Assembly (NCBI RefSeq): GCF_008369195.1 | Contig: NZ_VOBC01000001.1 | Span: 1,240,001 to 1,304,000, forward strand | Origin: Sporosarcina sp. ANT_H38 | GTDB taxonomy: Bacteria; Bacillota; Bacilli; Bacillales_A; Planococcaceae | Length of the DNA stretch: 64,000 nt | Direction of reading: 5' to 3' | Shown: positions 55,496 to 64,000 of the stretch, in pieces | Layout of the letters: each line of letters begins with the position of its first letter | How positions within the stretch are numbered: position 1 is the stretch's first letter | The notes under the pieces: model-generated | Databases searched by the model: none | Told to the model about the DNA's origin: nothing | What the model saw: the letters and a program-made list of their open reading frames with translations, nothing else | Position numbers and translations under genes: made by a program

Positions 55496-55553
55496 TGTCC
55501 CATCTCCTTTTTTGTATTAAAAAAACGCCAGTATAGGCGCTCCAAATAACTTG

Positions 55554-56675
55554 TTAAATTCGTAAGAATCCGCCCATTGGCATACGTTGGCATTGGGTGC
55601 GGGTTCTCGGCAACTTGAAGAATGGATATGATTGACCTTCTTTTATATCCCATATATTTTCAAAATCCCAACCAAGTGCTTTGTAGAAGGCCTGTGTCTT
55701 TGCTTCTTCTAAAGTTACAGGGAGGCCGTATTCATTGTCCCAAGGTCCTCTTTCCATGTCAGGCCAGTAATAGCAATTTGAAAACAATTCCTCTCCCCTG
55801 TGAACATTTCCAAAAAGTTTGCCCTTCCAAGGAATTCTGTCGGTATTTATAATCTCCGAGGTAACATAAACGCAATCTTCAGCGTAAGCATCCATAAGAG
55901 AGCCAATCAAACCTCCAACTGAGGACCCGCCTACAGCCATTATTTTGCCTGCTGATAGACAGTTTTTTATAAGGTAGCTTCTTTGGTCGTAGTAGTATCC
56001 TTGAACGTAGCCAACAACACCTCCGTACCATGCGGACCCAGATATAGTGCCTGTAAATTTACTATCTGTTATTGAAGAGGCGGATTCGTATCCGTCCAAA
56101 TCATTAAACATATTTCCCAATATTCCTCCACTAATGGACGCAGCCACACTAGACTTAATTGCAGATTCGCATTGTAACAACTTACTTCCATATGAAGTAC
56201 CTACCACTCCACCAAACATATGCACAGAAACGTCTGGCGAAGTGCTAGTTGCGTTACCCGATGAGAAGCAGTTTGAAATAATAGAAGATCTGGCTTCCCC
56301 AACAACGCAGCCAAATATAGTGACACTCTGACTATCTGTAAGTAGTGCCGTCACGTCCAATGTGCGAACACCTTCCACGCGCGCTTTGATTATGTGGCCA
56401 AATAGACCTATTTGCCCTGTTTCTGTTGTTGCATTAGAAAAACTTAGATTAAGTATTGACCGGCCATTACCAATATAAGACCCTTTAAAACCGGCGTCAC
56501 TATAGTCACCATAGCCAATAGGCTCCCAAGTCCCCCAACCTTTCATGTTGATTCTTTTGGTTTGAGAATAATGAGCAGCTAGATCATAGCGAACTGCATC
56601 TAAGTCCTTTGCATCTTCTACAAGGTAAGGATCTTCTATAGTTCCTGACCCACCCCCAAACAATCCGTTAGCCAC
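55554..56675 (-). CDS. Phage fibre-like protein with GLUG repeats
   Basis: 373 aa. GTIEDPYLVEDAKDLDAVRY is the usual start of beta-helical GLUG proteins, then repeated units GLFGHI, FGGVVG, GGILGNM, YGGVVGYV and GGLIGSL spaced about 35-50 residues, each followed by C/S-rich strand (DCVYV, NCYYW). Forms an extended beta helix, probably a tail fibre or surface adhesin part. Overlaps the preceding gene by 8 nt. Confidence 0.8.
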   Translation of the reverse strand: MANGLFGGGSGTIEDPYLVEDAKDLDAVRYDLAAHYSQTKRINMKGWGTWEPIGYGDYSDAGFKGSYIGNGRSILNLSFSNATTETGQIGLFGHIIKARVEGVRTLDVTALLTDSQSVTIFGCVVGEARSSIISNCFSSGNATSTSPDVSVHMFGGVVGTSYGSKLLQCESAIKSSVAASISGGILGNMFNDLDGYESASSITDSKFTGTISGSAWYGGVVGYVQGYYYDQRSYLIKNCLSAGKIMAVGGSSVGGLIGSLMDAYAEDCVYVTSEIINTDRIPWKGKLFGNVHRGEELFSNCYYWPDMERGPWDNEYGLPVTLEEAKTQAFYKALGWDFENIWDIKEGQSYPFFKLPRTRTQCQRMPMGGFLRI

Positions 56676-57864
56676 CTGCTATCACCTCAAATATCCTGCA
56701 TACCGCCTGTACACTCACTTTTACGTCAGGTATGTCATCAGCTTCCCAGTTACCCATAACCTCTATGCCCGTGATTTTACCGCCTTTTACTACATCTCTT
56801 GCTACTACCGTGATATTTTGAGAGAGCCCCGCATCTCCGCGAATACCTGTGACGAGGGAAAGCACCTCATCGTAACCTTCCGCATATTTAAAATCAAAAG
56901 TCATTAATCCAGACAGTTCCACAGTGCCGAACTCTAACCAGAATCCGTCAAATGGAGTTGTGATAGATGCGTTCGCCTCCATGCGTCCACTACCAGTCAT
57001 GAGCATAGGATCTCGCCTTACGGGTTCTAATTCAATATTTGCTACTTCATCCTTAAAATCTAGAATGTAGTCGGTAAAGTTCCGTACTACATGCCCGATT
57101 TGAACGCTCGCATTGACTTTCTGAAACGGATCATATTCATGTGCTAGCACGCGCAAATATGTGTTCACACCTAAATCCGTATCAATTACATTTACCGTGT
57201 CGCCAAGATTTACTTTCTTTAAAGCTTCAAAACCTGGCAGATGCGCCAGATCCAAGACATCAATATCTAAACTAGAGACCAGTGAACCTTGTTGATTTTC
57301 CGTAGTCACCGTAATATTTTTTAAGTTCTCGCCTATTTTAAAAACAGGACCATTCGAAACTCCTCTGCGGCTTAATATTGACACCGTGTTTTTATGCCAA
57401 AGCAAGTCGCCGCCGAGCCGATTGGCCAAATCAATAATACATGAACGGATAGGGTCACCGTCTCCAGGCTTAAACAACATTTCTCCGGCAAAATCAACGC
57501 TACCGATAGTGAATTGCGTTCCTGCCTGGTCTAATAAGTCTTGTAGAATCCTCCCTGGAGAGTCTTCGATCTCTTCGATATAGTTGTTAAAATCGTTCAA
57601 GTCGTAAGAGATATGTTCAGACTCAATTTTCACCGACAAACCAGAGTTCCGTTCTTTCGTCAATCTTGCTAACTGGAAATGATCGCCGTCAACTTCGAAA
57701 ATATCATACTTATTTGGCGTTAATAAAAAACCACTATTTTTAGGAGTGGTTTCAAATGAAAAGCGATAGTCGGAATTATGTTGCTCGTATATTACCGGAT
57801 CAATTACATTTTCAAACGTTTCCTTCACCTGGAGCGTTGCAGCATCAAGTAGTTTAATAGTCAT
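56668..57864 (-). CDS. Phage tail hub/endopeptidase-like (Tal/Gp37-like) protein
   Basis: 398 aa. MTIKLLDAATLQVKETFENV and YRFSFETTPKNSGFLLTPNK match the start of siphovirus tail-tip (Tal, ReqiPepy6 Gp37-like) proteins; SGLSVKIESEHISYDLNDFN is the conserved EH.....DL motif. Position after Dit supports the call. No peptidase domain is fused, so it should be the structural hub only. Confidence 0.8.
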   Translation of the reverse strand: MTIKLLDAATLQVKETFENVIDPVIYEQHNSDYRFSFETTPKNSGFLLTPNKYDIFEVDGDHFQLARLTKERNSGLSVKIESEHISYDLNDFNNYIEEIEDSPGRILQDLLDQAGTQFTIGSVDFAGEMLFKPGDGDPIRSCIIDLANRLGGDLLWHKNTVSILSRRGVSNGPVFKIGENLKNITVTTENQQGSLVSSLDIDVLDLAHLPGFEALKKVNLGDTVNVIDTDLGVNTYLRVLAHEYDPFQKVNASVQIGHVVRNFTDYILDFKDEVANIELEPVRRDPMLMTGSGRMEANASITTPFDGFWLEFGTVELSGLMTFDFKYAEGYDEVLSLVTGIRGDAGLSQNITVVARDVVKGGKITGIEVMGNWEADDIPDVKVSVQAVCRIFEVIAGG

Positions 57865-57873
57865 GTTGTCACC

Positions 57874-58248
57874 TCATCCCATCGTGAATCTAAGCTCCCC
57901 AACGTGAAAGTCCGCACCCATCCCTGCATCCACTGAGATAGGTGAATGCAACGCCGTGTAGAACAATAGATTTCCACCCGCAATCGAGTCACGTATACCC
58001 ACATGAGTTAAAACACCATAACCATCGATTGCTTTTTCGAATCTTACAATCCGAGTATTGCTAGACGTGACTAATCCACTAATGTTAGCGGGGTTAGACA
58101 AAGAAGCGGGTTGACGCTTATATTCAGTGGCCATAACCTCTGTCCCATTATCTGCCGCTGTTGGATTAGCTGTGTAAAGCGCAACATATGCGGATGAACC
58201 GAGTATGTTTGAAAGTGCTGCTAATGCCGCATGGTTACTTAAATTCAT
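57874..58248 (-). CDS. Phage tail/virion protein
   Basis: 124 aa, beginning MNLSNHAALAALSNILGSSA and with VALYTANPTAADNGTEV and a beta-rich C terminus. This is a common siphovirus tail-region protein (tail fibre-associated; NxALY...P). It lies between Dit and the tail hub with spacings of 2 and 9 nt. Confidence 0.65.
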   Translation of the reverse strand: MNLSNHAALAALSNILGSSAYVALYTANPTAADNGTEVMATEYKRQPASLSNPANISGLVTSSNTRIVRFEKAIDGYGVLTHVGIRDSIAGGNLLFYTALHSPISVDAGMGADFHVGELRFTMG

Positions 58249-58250
58249 TT

Positions 58251-58655
58251 TTATACAGCCCCTTTAGGAAATGGATCGCACCGAAAAGTAACGGTGAAAT
58301 CCGCTATTTCCTCAAAATCTGTTAATTGTTCTAAAGTAATACCTGATACTACTTTTGCGTTATAAATATAAGTCGGATCGTCATCAAAAATAAGTGGCTG
58401 TCGGTCATTTGTCGTCAACCACGCAGCAATCAATCTACCAGCGGCAAAGAGTTCTGGAAGCGTATCTTTTTTCAGAGTAAACACCACATCAATGAAAACA
58501 TCTTTTAATGATTTATCAGGAATTAAAAAACTCCCACTTTTATGCGGGATTTCAACGTACGTATCTTTGTTTTCGGGCAATAAATGACGTTTTGACGATA
58601 TCAATGTTAATTGGTGTGCTTTGCAATGCACACCGTTAAATTTAACCCCGTTCAT
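58251..58655 (-). CDS. Distal tail (Dit-like) protein
   Basis: 134 aa. FNGVHCKAHQLTLISSKRHL, PHKSGSFLIPDKSLKDVFID and PLIFDDDPTYIYNAKVVSGI (D..P...Y.a.v) follow the N-terminal domain of Dit, which forms the hexameric ring at the tail end. Starts 3 nt after the second tape-measure exon. Shorter than two-domain Dit proteins. Confidence 0.85.
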   Translation of the reverse strand: MNGVKFNGVHCKAHQLTLISSKRHLLPENKDTYVEIPHKSGSFLIPDKSLKDVFIDVVFTLKKDTLPELFAAGRLIAAWLTTNDRQPLIFDDDPTYIYNAKVVSGITLEQLTDFEEIADFTVTFRCDPFPKGAV

Positions 58656-58658
58656 AGC

Positions 58659-58884
58659 TTAACCCCTCCCCCTTCCGCGTCCAGTTTGTGTTTGTAACGT
58701 CAATAATTCACGCGCTGTATATTTTATGGTTTTTCTTGCAATGACCGCACCGTCAATTGGTATTTCAATGGATAGATTAATATCATTACCGCTGTTGTTA
58801 TCCATCGTTGCAGCAATCGCTTTACCGATGGCACCGAGTGTAGAATCATTGAGCGGTAATACTGCTTCGGGACCCGCTTCTCCA
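58659..58884 (-). CDS. Tape measure protein, exon 2 (C terminus)
   Basis: After splicing, the T at 58884 completes a GTT codon and the frame reads GEAGPEAVLPLNDSTLGAIG, the conserved end motif of tape measure proteins, then continues to TAA 58659-58661. Frame and total length (exon 1 from 62650 plus this exon: 891 codons) fit exactly. There is no start codon, so it is only expressed through splicing. Confidence 0.9.
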
Positions 58885-60203
58885 CAAATTGTTATCGTAA
58901 AGGCTCTTTATCCTCTACTTCCGGGAGTTTCCTCGCATGATTGGACGTCTATTCGTCCACGGTTCAGACTATATCTTTACCTTTGCTATTCGCATTAAAG
59001 GCAGTGGTTGTTCGTGGGCAGATTATTGTGTACAATCACTCACTGCCTAGTCGTTACACCTTCCAGCTACTTTTATTTGTTTTCGCTGGCTTGGCTCGGT
59101 ATTAGCATGGCATTAGATAATATTTCGTTTACATTATCAATATCAAAGTATGGTATTCGTAATAGTGGGATACTATTTTTCTTACAGTATTCATTTTTGA
59201 TGGAATCCCTCTTTCGTGTGAGGCGAAAGGATTCTTCTCTTTTCTTTAAATCTTTTATATATCTGAACGGTTCAAAGTGTTGTTGACCATCTGCTTCAAT
59301 CAACATTTTAAGTTCGTCATTTTCAAAAACGGCGAAGTCAAACGGTAATGGTTTCTGATTTCGACAATCTTCAAACCAGTATTCCTTTTCGTAAATCACG
59401 CTTTTTTCGTCTAACCACTTTTGAATGTCGTTAGTCAGATGCGAATTTCTGTGACTGTAGCATTCAGGACATCTGTTTTCGCTATTGAGAAGTTTGTCCG
59501 GTTTAGGGTACCACACGTAACCGCAGTTATGTTTCGTAGCGATTCCGGTTTTACAGTCGATGTATTCTCCAAGTATCTCGTATTCACCATCTTGTTTTAG
59601 CGCGAAATCCGAAATGAATTTTTTGTGAGTCTTTTTGTTGTAGGTATCCATGCCTTTGGAGAATAAATTCCCTTCTTTCGGTTGACACACAAAACATTTG
59701 ATTCTGCTTCCGTTTTTCATATAATCAAATGTCGTCTCAAATTCTTTACCGCATTCACACCTAAACAACAGTTCGGTCTTGCAATTCAGATACTCTTCGC
59801 TAAGCAGAGTTACACCGTGACGTGCGACAAATCCCTGCACCTGTTCCACTGTATACGTCTGTCCTGCATTGCTTCTCCTCTGACCGCACGGGTTACAATG
59901 TCTTTTTTTATATTTCGATGAACTGAACAACTTCCAAATAGTTTTGAACTCATTACCACATTCACACTTGAACTCAAGTGGAGTCGTTGTATTTTTATAG
60001 TCCTCACTCAACAATTTGCAATCTGAGTTTTCAATAACGAATTGCCTCACTAAATCTATATCCCATCTTCTCACGATTCATAACCCCTTCCACACTAGGC
60101 TCTGAATCTATTATACCGTACTTTGGTATCTAATACTTTAGCCTTCACCGAATTTAACCACTTTATTACTCGACAAGTTTCCTTGTGAGAGGGCTGGCTT
60201 TCA
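58885..60203 (-). ncRNA. Group I intron inside the tape measure gene
   Basis: 1319 nt. The 5' exon ends GGGGU and the intron begins UGAAAGCCA; GCCCU in the intron pairs with exon GGGGU with a U.G at the splice site (P1). Then a CUC-CAAG/CUUG-GAG P2-like hairpin. Core motifs near the 3' end: AACGACTAGG (R-like, about 59046-59056) and AAGATATAGTCTGAACC (S, 58961-58977) that form P7, then GGACG/CGTCC (P9). The last base is G (58885). Removal joins GGG-GT to T-GGA-GAA in frame. Between the P1-P6 region and R lies a nuclease gene (59073-60074). Both catalytic ends look intact, so self-splicing is likely. Confidence 0.92.
59073..60074 (-). CDS. Intron-encoded homing endonuclease, zinc-knuckle plus EDxHD/Vsr-like
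   Basis: 333 aa, GTG start (AAGGGG 9 nt upstream; an in-frame TGA just before rules out extension). Three zinc knuckles (FKCECGNEF...CNPCG, FRCECGKEF...CFVCQ, HNCGYVW...CPECY) are followed by a nuclease: YEKEYWF, PFDFAVF, LIEADGQQHF and a helix RKRDSIKNEYCKKN, then LLRIPY. This resembles Vsr/EDxHD homing endonucleases such as the recA-intron enzyme of Bacillus phages. It should cut the intronless tape-measure site and spread the intron. It sits between the two halves of the ribozyme. Confidence 0.85.
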   Translation of the reverse strand: MRRWDIDLVRQFVIENSDCKLLSEDYKNTTTPLEFKCECGNEFKTIWKLFSSSKYKKRHCNPCGQRRSNAGQTYTVEQVQGFVARHGVTLLSEEYLNCKTELLFRCECGKEFETTFDYMKNGSRIKCFVCQPKEGNLFSKGMDTYNKKTHKKFISDFALKQDGEYEILGEYIDCKTGIATKHNCGYVWYPKPDKLLNSENRCPECYSHRNSHLTNDIQKWLDEKSVIYEKEYWFEDCRNQKPLPFDFAVFENDELKMLIEADGQQHFEPFRYIKDLKKREESFRLTRKRDSIKNEYCKKNSIPLLRIPYFDIDNVNEILSNAMLIPSQASENK

Positions 60204-62707
60204 ACCCCTTGTAATTGACCATTCGATGCGCCGAAAATAGTGGGCTGTGTAAAAATACCACCTTTTGCATTCCATTTGACATCAAACTTCGGAACGCCTT
60301 CATCAATCCATTTAAGGGGGTTCATGGTTCCCTTCACTTCGAATGTCGGCATCTTTAATTCAGGCCACTTGAACTTAAAATCGAAGAATCCTTTAATTGC
60401 GTCAATTGCTTTTTTTACAGCTTTCTTGGCATCTTCAAACATGTCAGTATTCAATTTCGGGAATTTCAAAGTCATACCGCTGAAGAAACCTTTTATTGCA
60501 TTAATGGCACCGTCGACAATATCCCTTGCTAACTCAATCGGCTTGGCGATTGAATCCTTTATTTTGACTCCTGTTTCGGAAAGAAACTTGGCAATAGATT
60601 TAAAAACGGTCAATGTCACTTTTTCGATTTTGTCCCAGTTGTCAAAGAATAATTTCACAATTAAACCTATCGGGCCTGTGATGACCGCCAGAATCGTTTT
60701 CATATTATCACGCAAAAAATCAGCGATAGATTTACCTGTTTTTTTGAAAATACCTATAATGTTTCCCCATAAATCTACGAAGAATTTAGATATCGGTTCC
60801 CAATTTTTCATAACGACAAAAACGATGGCTCCAATTGCGGCAATGGCAGCTATTGCTATACCGATTGGTGCGGCTAATGCTGCAAGTGCGGCTCCGACAG
60901 CGGGTAATGCGCCGGTGACGGTCGCAATTGCACCACTTACAACGCCAAATGCGCTGGATATCATCGGAATCAATGCAGGAATAGCAGCTATCGCGGGTGC
61001 TAGTAAAGCAAATGCTCCAACTGCTATAGCAATCGCCGCTGCAATAGCAACAATTGTGGATGCCAAAACAGGGTTGTCTGCGGCAAATTTAGCGAAAGCA
61101 CCCACAACATTTGCAATGACAAGCAACAACGGTGCAAGTGATTCTTTGATACTTTCAAAGGCGTTTGAAATCTCAGTCAGAGGGTTACGATCCGCGGCAT
61201 TAATGGCGTCATTTAAATTACTCTGATTTCCCTCCATTTCTATAAGGGCATCATCTGCATTTAATATGGTGTCGATTATATTCTCGCCTTGATCTTCCCA
61301 AATAGTCCCGAACATCTGGACACCCACCGCATTACGCAACGCCGCATCCTCAATGCTATCAAGCCATTTGACCATATCCTCAAATGCTTGCGTACCTTCA
61401 GCTCCACCTTTAGCGACCGCCGCACCCCAACCTTCCAACTGTTCGAATACGGCTTGTACAGCGGCTGAGTCTGGTGGGTTCTTCGCTAACTCCATCTTTT
61501 CGGTATTCATTTTTTTAAATGATTCCATTTCAGCAGCATGCGATTCACTGACAGCTTCAGCTTCACTACTCAATCGCTCACTAAGTGCTGATTTGCGCTG
61601 ATCGTGTTCTTCTTTCAGCGATTCTAACTTAGCGGTCGAAGCTTCTTTAACAGCTTCCATTCGCGCTTTATTCGCTTCACTGATTGAATCCAAACTCAAC
61701 TTGTTTTGCTCTTTTAAGGCTTCTTTTTGAGCATCCTGACTTTCCTTTAATGCTTCTTTTTTCACCGTTAATGTTAATTTAAGTGATTCAATTTCTGCTT
61801 TATTTTCATCGCTCAATAACAGCAAACTATCTTTTATCTGTTGTTTGGATAGTTCTTTTTTTGCGTCTTGCCGTTCTATCAATGCATTTTTTTCGATATC
61901 CGTCTGTATTTTCGCTGAATCTTTACGCTCGTCAGCTTCCTGTTTCAACGCTTCTTTTTGTGCATCAGACATTTCCTTGACAGAATCTTTCTGTTGTTTT
62001 ATTGATTCGATTTGTCGTTTTCTTTCTTCACGAACGACGTCCAATCTTAATTTTTCTTCAAAGTCTTGTAATGATTTTACGGCGTCCGCTCGCTCTTCAC
62101 TAGTTTTAGCTACTGATACTTTAATACTCAATTCGGCGCGTTTTTGGGCATCTTCACGATGTTTAATTGCGCGATCTTCCGCCGCTGTTTTCGCATCTAT
62201 TGCTTCAATCTGACCATCAAGCGCTTTAAGCTGATGGTACCGTTCTTCGTCCACAAGTTTTAGGCGAGCATTGTATTCAGCGTCAATCATTTTCATTTTT
62301 TCTTCCGATGCTTTTTCAAACGCTTCGACTTCGAGTTCTAAATTCTTTTCTAATGATTTTTGTTGCTCTTCGTAATTTTTAACGACCTTGTCATAATTTG
62401 CAGATAAAGATTTTTCTAACGCTTTTTGTTGGTCGTCAAGATTTTTGGACACCGCTTTATATTCAGCGTCCAATGATTTATCTAATGCCTTTTGCTGATC
62501 ATCATATTTCTTGGCTGCCTTATCATAATTTGCAGACAACGACTTTTCTAATGACGCTGCCCGCTTATCATAACTATTCGATACAGCTTTATATTCAGCA
62601 TCCAATGATTTGGACAGCGCATTTTTTTGGTTTTCGTGCCCTTTTGCCAATGCTTTAGCGTCAGAAGCTAATGACTTGGCAAATGCTGATTCTTTTTTTA
62701 CGAATTT
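60204..62707 (-). CDS. Tape measure protein, exon 1, 5'-truncated
   Basis: The frame opens at 62707 right after a TGA and has no ATG; the first start-like codon is TTG 62648-62650. Order: six 22-residue coiled-coil repeats, a long charged coil (to about residue 390 from TTG), hydrophobic helices (ASTIVAIAAAIAIAVGAFAL, LAAPIGIAIAAIAAIGAIVF), then a repeat-rich tail ending GGIFTQPTIFGASNGQLQGV where the intron enters. The usual tape-measure N terminus is missing, replaced by a join to the capsid gene. Probably no longer translated well. Confidence 0.85.
62291..62686 (-). repeat. Six tandem 66-bp repeats (22 residues each)
   Basis: Successive units start AFAKSL, ALSKSL, SLEKSL, ALDKSL, ALEKSL and SLEKNL; units 2/4 share DAEYKAVS and units 3/5 share SANYDK. 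The first unit lies just inside the capsid junction. Confidence 0.85.
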
Positions 62708-63534
62708 TCATTTCCTACATCAGTCCCGTTGAACATGTAGCTGATTTCCTTGCGGACGTATGCTTTCTTCAACTCTTCCAAAACGATTTCTTCGATGTCG
62801 ACACCGCTCATTTTGATAAGTTTTTTCGTCACTGTTGCCAGCGCGTCAAACTCAGCTGGATCAAGAAGGATTTCATCGAATTCGATATCTGATTCAGGAA
62901 TATTTGTTGTGCGTTCTTTTTTGTTTACGTTCGCATTTGCTTGTTTAACAAGGACGGGATATTTGACATTACCTTTCGTCCTGTGAGTGGTACCGTATTT
63001 ACGCAATAAGTTTTCTTCTTGCGCATACGTGATGACTTCTGCCGCGATTTCTTCTGGAATAGTGACTGATCCGCCACCCACTTCGATTCCCAAAGACCGT
63101 GCTTCTGATTCCGAAATTTGACCGACTATAAATTTAGCGAATGCAGTACGAATTTCTTTTCCTTTCGTTTTTGTCAATTTGTGGCCGCGTGTAGAAAGTC
63201 CTTTGCCGATTTGTCCCATGATTCCGGCGCGCTGTTCAGGAGTTAATCCTTTTGAACGTTCCGCGTCTGTTTCTTCGAGTTCTTCTTCTGCAGGGACTTC
63301 TTCGTCTGCGACGTCATCAGCTGTAACCTCTGTTTCTTCCGCTTCAGTCTCTTCATCAACCGCATTAACTAGCTCATCAGCGATTTCTTGCAATTGATCT
63401 ACAAGATCCTGGACTTCCGTTTGGATTACCTCTAAATCCTCTTCGCGGACTTCATTTTGTTCAAGTTGACCGCGCAATTCCGTAAGGCGTGCATTGTTAC
63501 GTTTCTGTAAAGCTAGTAGTAGTTTTCTGTTCAT
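62698..63534 (-). pseudogene. HK97-type major capsid gene, 3'-truncated
   Basis: 278 aa. The N-terminal ~110 residues are the scaffolding delta coiled coil (acidic ETEAEETEV). The mature part begins after about residue 110, with ITYAQEENLLRKYGTTHRTK and GVDIEEIVLEELKKAYVRKE, and stops at FNGTDVGNENS. HK97 capsids continue 150-200 residues beyond this point. The stop comes from the junction with the tape-measure coil. ATGA overlap with the protease gene. Non-functional as a shell protein. Confidence 0.85.
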
Positions 63535-64000
63535 TTTTTCAAAACCCCTTTGATTTGATTTAATATTTTAATCCGCTTTTCCACAGCGTTATTGATTTCT
63601 TTGCTACGTACGAGTGATGCCTCAGTGTCGTCATATGCAGGAATCGACACCACAGATATTTCGTATAGCTCAACTTCATTGAGCGTGCGGTGTACAGGTT
63701 CTACATCATAATTCCACGTTTCTACAGTTGGATAAAAACCAAACGAACATTGATTAATATCGCCACGCTCCATACTCGCCACTAAATCTCGTGCGGTGGA
63801 GGTATCGGGTAATTCAATTTCGAATTTCAATCCACGATCATCTTCCGTTAATTGCAACGTGCCACTTTTGGTGCGGCCTAGAACTTTGTCCCAATTGTGA
63901 TTGAACAAAGCCCGTACATCACTTTCAGAAATAGCTTTCGCGAATGCTCCCACTTCGATTTCTTCTGTGTACCAATCACAGATGGTCATTTTTGAATTAA
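63531..64000 (-). CDS. HK97-family prohead protease, 5' end beyond window
   Basis: The frame is open to the window edge (NSK precedes the first Met), so the start lies outside. DWYTEEIEVGAFAKAISESD then VRALFNHNWDKVLGRTKSGT (catalytic His) and SFGFYPTVE, EVELYEISVVSIPAYDDTEA with the nucleophile Ser (SVVSIPAY) are diagnostic. It cleaves the capsid delta domain during head maturation. Terminase and portal genes should lie to the right. Confidence 0.93.
   Translation of the reverse strand, partial: NSKMTICDWYTEEIEVGAFAKAISESDVRALFNHNWDKVLGRTKSGTLQLTEDDRGLKFEIELPDTSTARDLVASMERGDINQCSFGFYPTVETWNYDVEPVHRTLNEVELYEISVVSIPAYDDTEASLVRSKEINNAVEKRIKILNQIKGVLKK

Noticed and set aside
58659-60203. Tape measure gene simply disrupted by a transposon or free-standing HNH gene
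   Set aside because: Exact in-frame restoration at a U / G boundary plus R- and S-type core motifs fit a group I intron, not an insertion element.
60240-61226. 328-aa ORF antisense to the tape measure gene
   Set aside because: It mirrors the Ala/Ile-rich low-complexity coil of the real gene, has no phage-like motif and no ribosome site.

Overview
The window looks like a low-GC, endospore-forming Bacillales chromosome, most likely Planococcaceae (Sporosarcina/Lysinibacillus-like). That placement is inferred from a YjcZ-type sporulation peptide, a Spo0M-like protein, a B. subtilis-like AsnO and GlnA, tandem T-box control of thrS, an S-layer-homology protein, GGAGG-type ribosome sites with frequent GTG/TTG starts, and a UvrX/YolD SOS cassette with a Bacillus-type LexA box. 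No rRNA, tRNA or CRISPR array was seen.

Layout. 0-4 kb: decayed DNA (Tn3-type transposase remnant, frameshifted hypothetical gene) among small intact genes (ASCH, cupin, GNAT, a 45-aa lipoprotein). 4-8 kb: MarR regulator, Spo0M-like, AI-2E-family and LytR-CpsA-Psr genes, YjcZ peptide, msrA. 8-11.5 kb: a PepF C-terminal fragment and thrS behind two T-box leaders (ACC specifiers) and a sigma-A promoter. 11.8-12.3 kb and 28.7-29.3 kb: two inverted copies of a non-coding repeat, one bounded by 15-bp inverted repeats. 12.5-19 kb: asnO, glnA, dapF, dapL and a glutamate-synthase N-terminal fragment in one tight unit, with an AraC regulator upstream. 19.5-34 kb: S51 peptidase, a UvrA-like ABC protein, a broken ArsR/AHSA1 pair, two CynX/NimT-type MFS exporters (one divergent from a LysR gene), two lipoprotein/membrane genes and an SLH protein between two related hairpins. 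34-41 kb: accessory DNA rich in broken genes (cupin, monooxygenase, proline dehydrogenase, amidase scrap, integrase tail).

41.6-64 kb: phage-derived and regulatory DNA. It holds an interrupted RES-domain gene, divergent HTH genes, the SOS-regulated UvrX operon, DinB, cold-shock and broken fabZ genes, a DUF2975/XRE/DUF3955 operon, then on the minus strand a siphovirus prophage running from protease and capsid (right edge) through tape measure, tail tip and fibre genes to holin and amidase.

The most notable finding is in the prophage tape-measure gene. A group I intron of about 1319 nt (58885-60203) interrupts the conserved GEAGPEA-type C-terminal motif. It has a P1 helix with a U.G at the splice site, R- and S-like core motifs, a terminal G, and encodes a zinc-knuckle nuclease of EDxHD/Vsr-like character. 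Splicing restores an exact frame. The same gene is fused at its 5' end to a truncated major capsid gene at about 62.7 kb, so the head-tail connector and major tail genes are absent: the prophage is defective unless this join is an assembly error.
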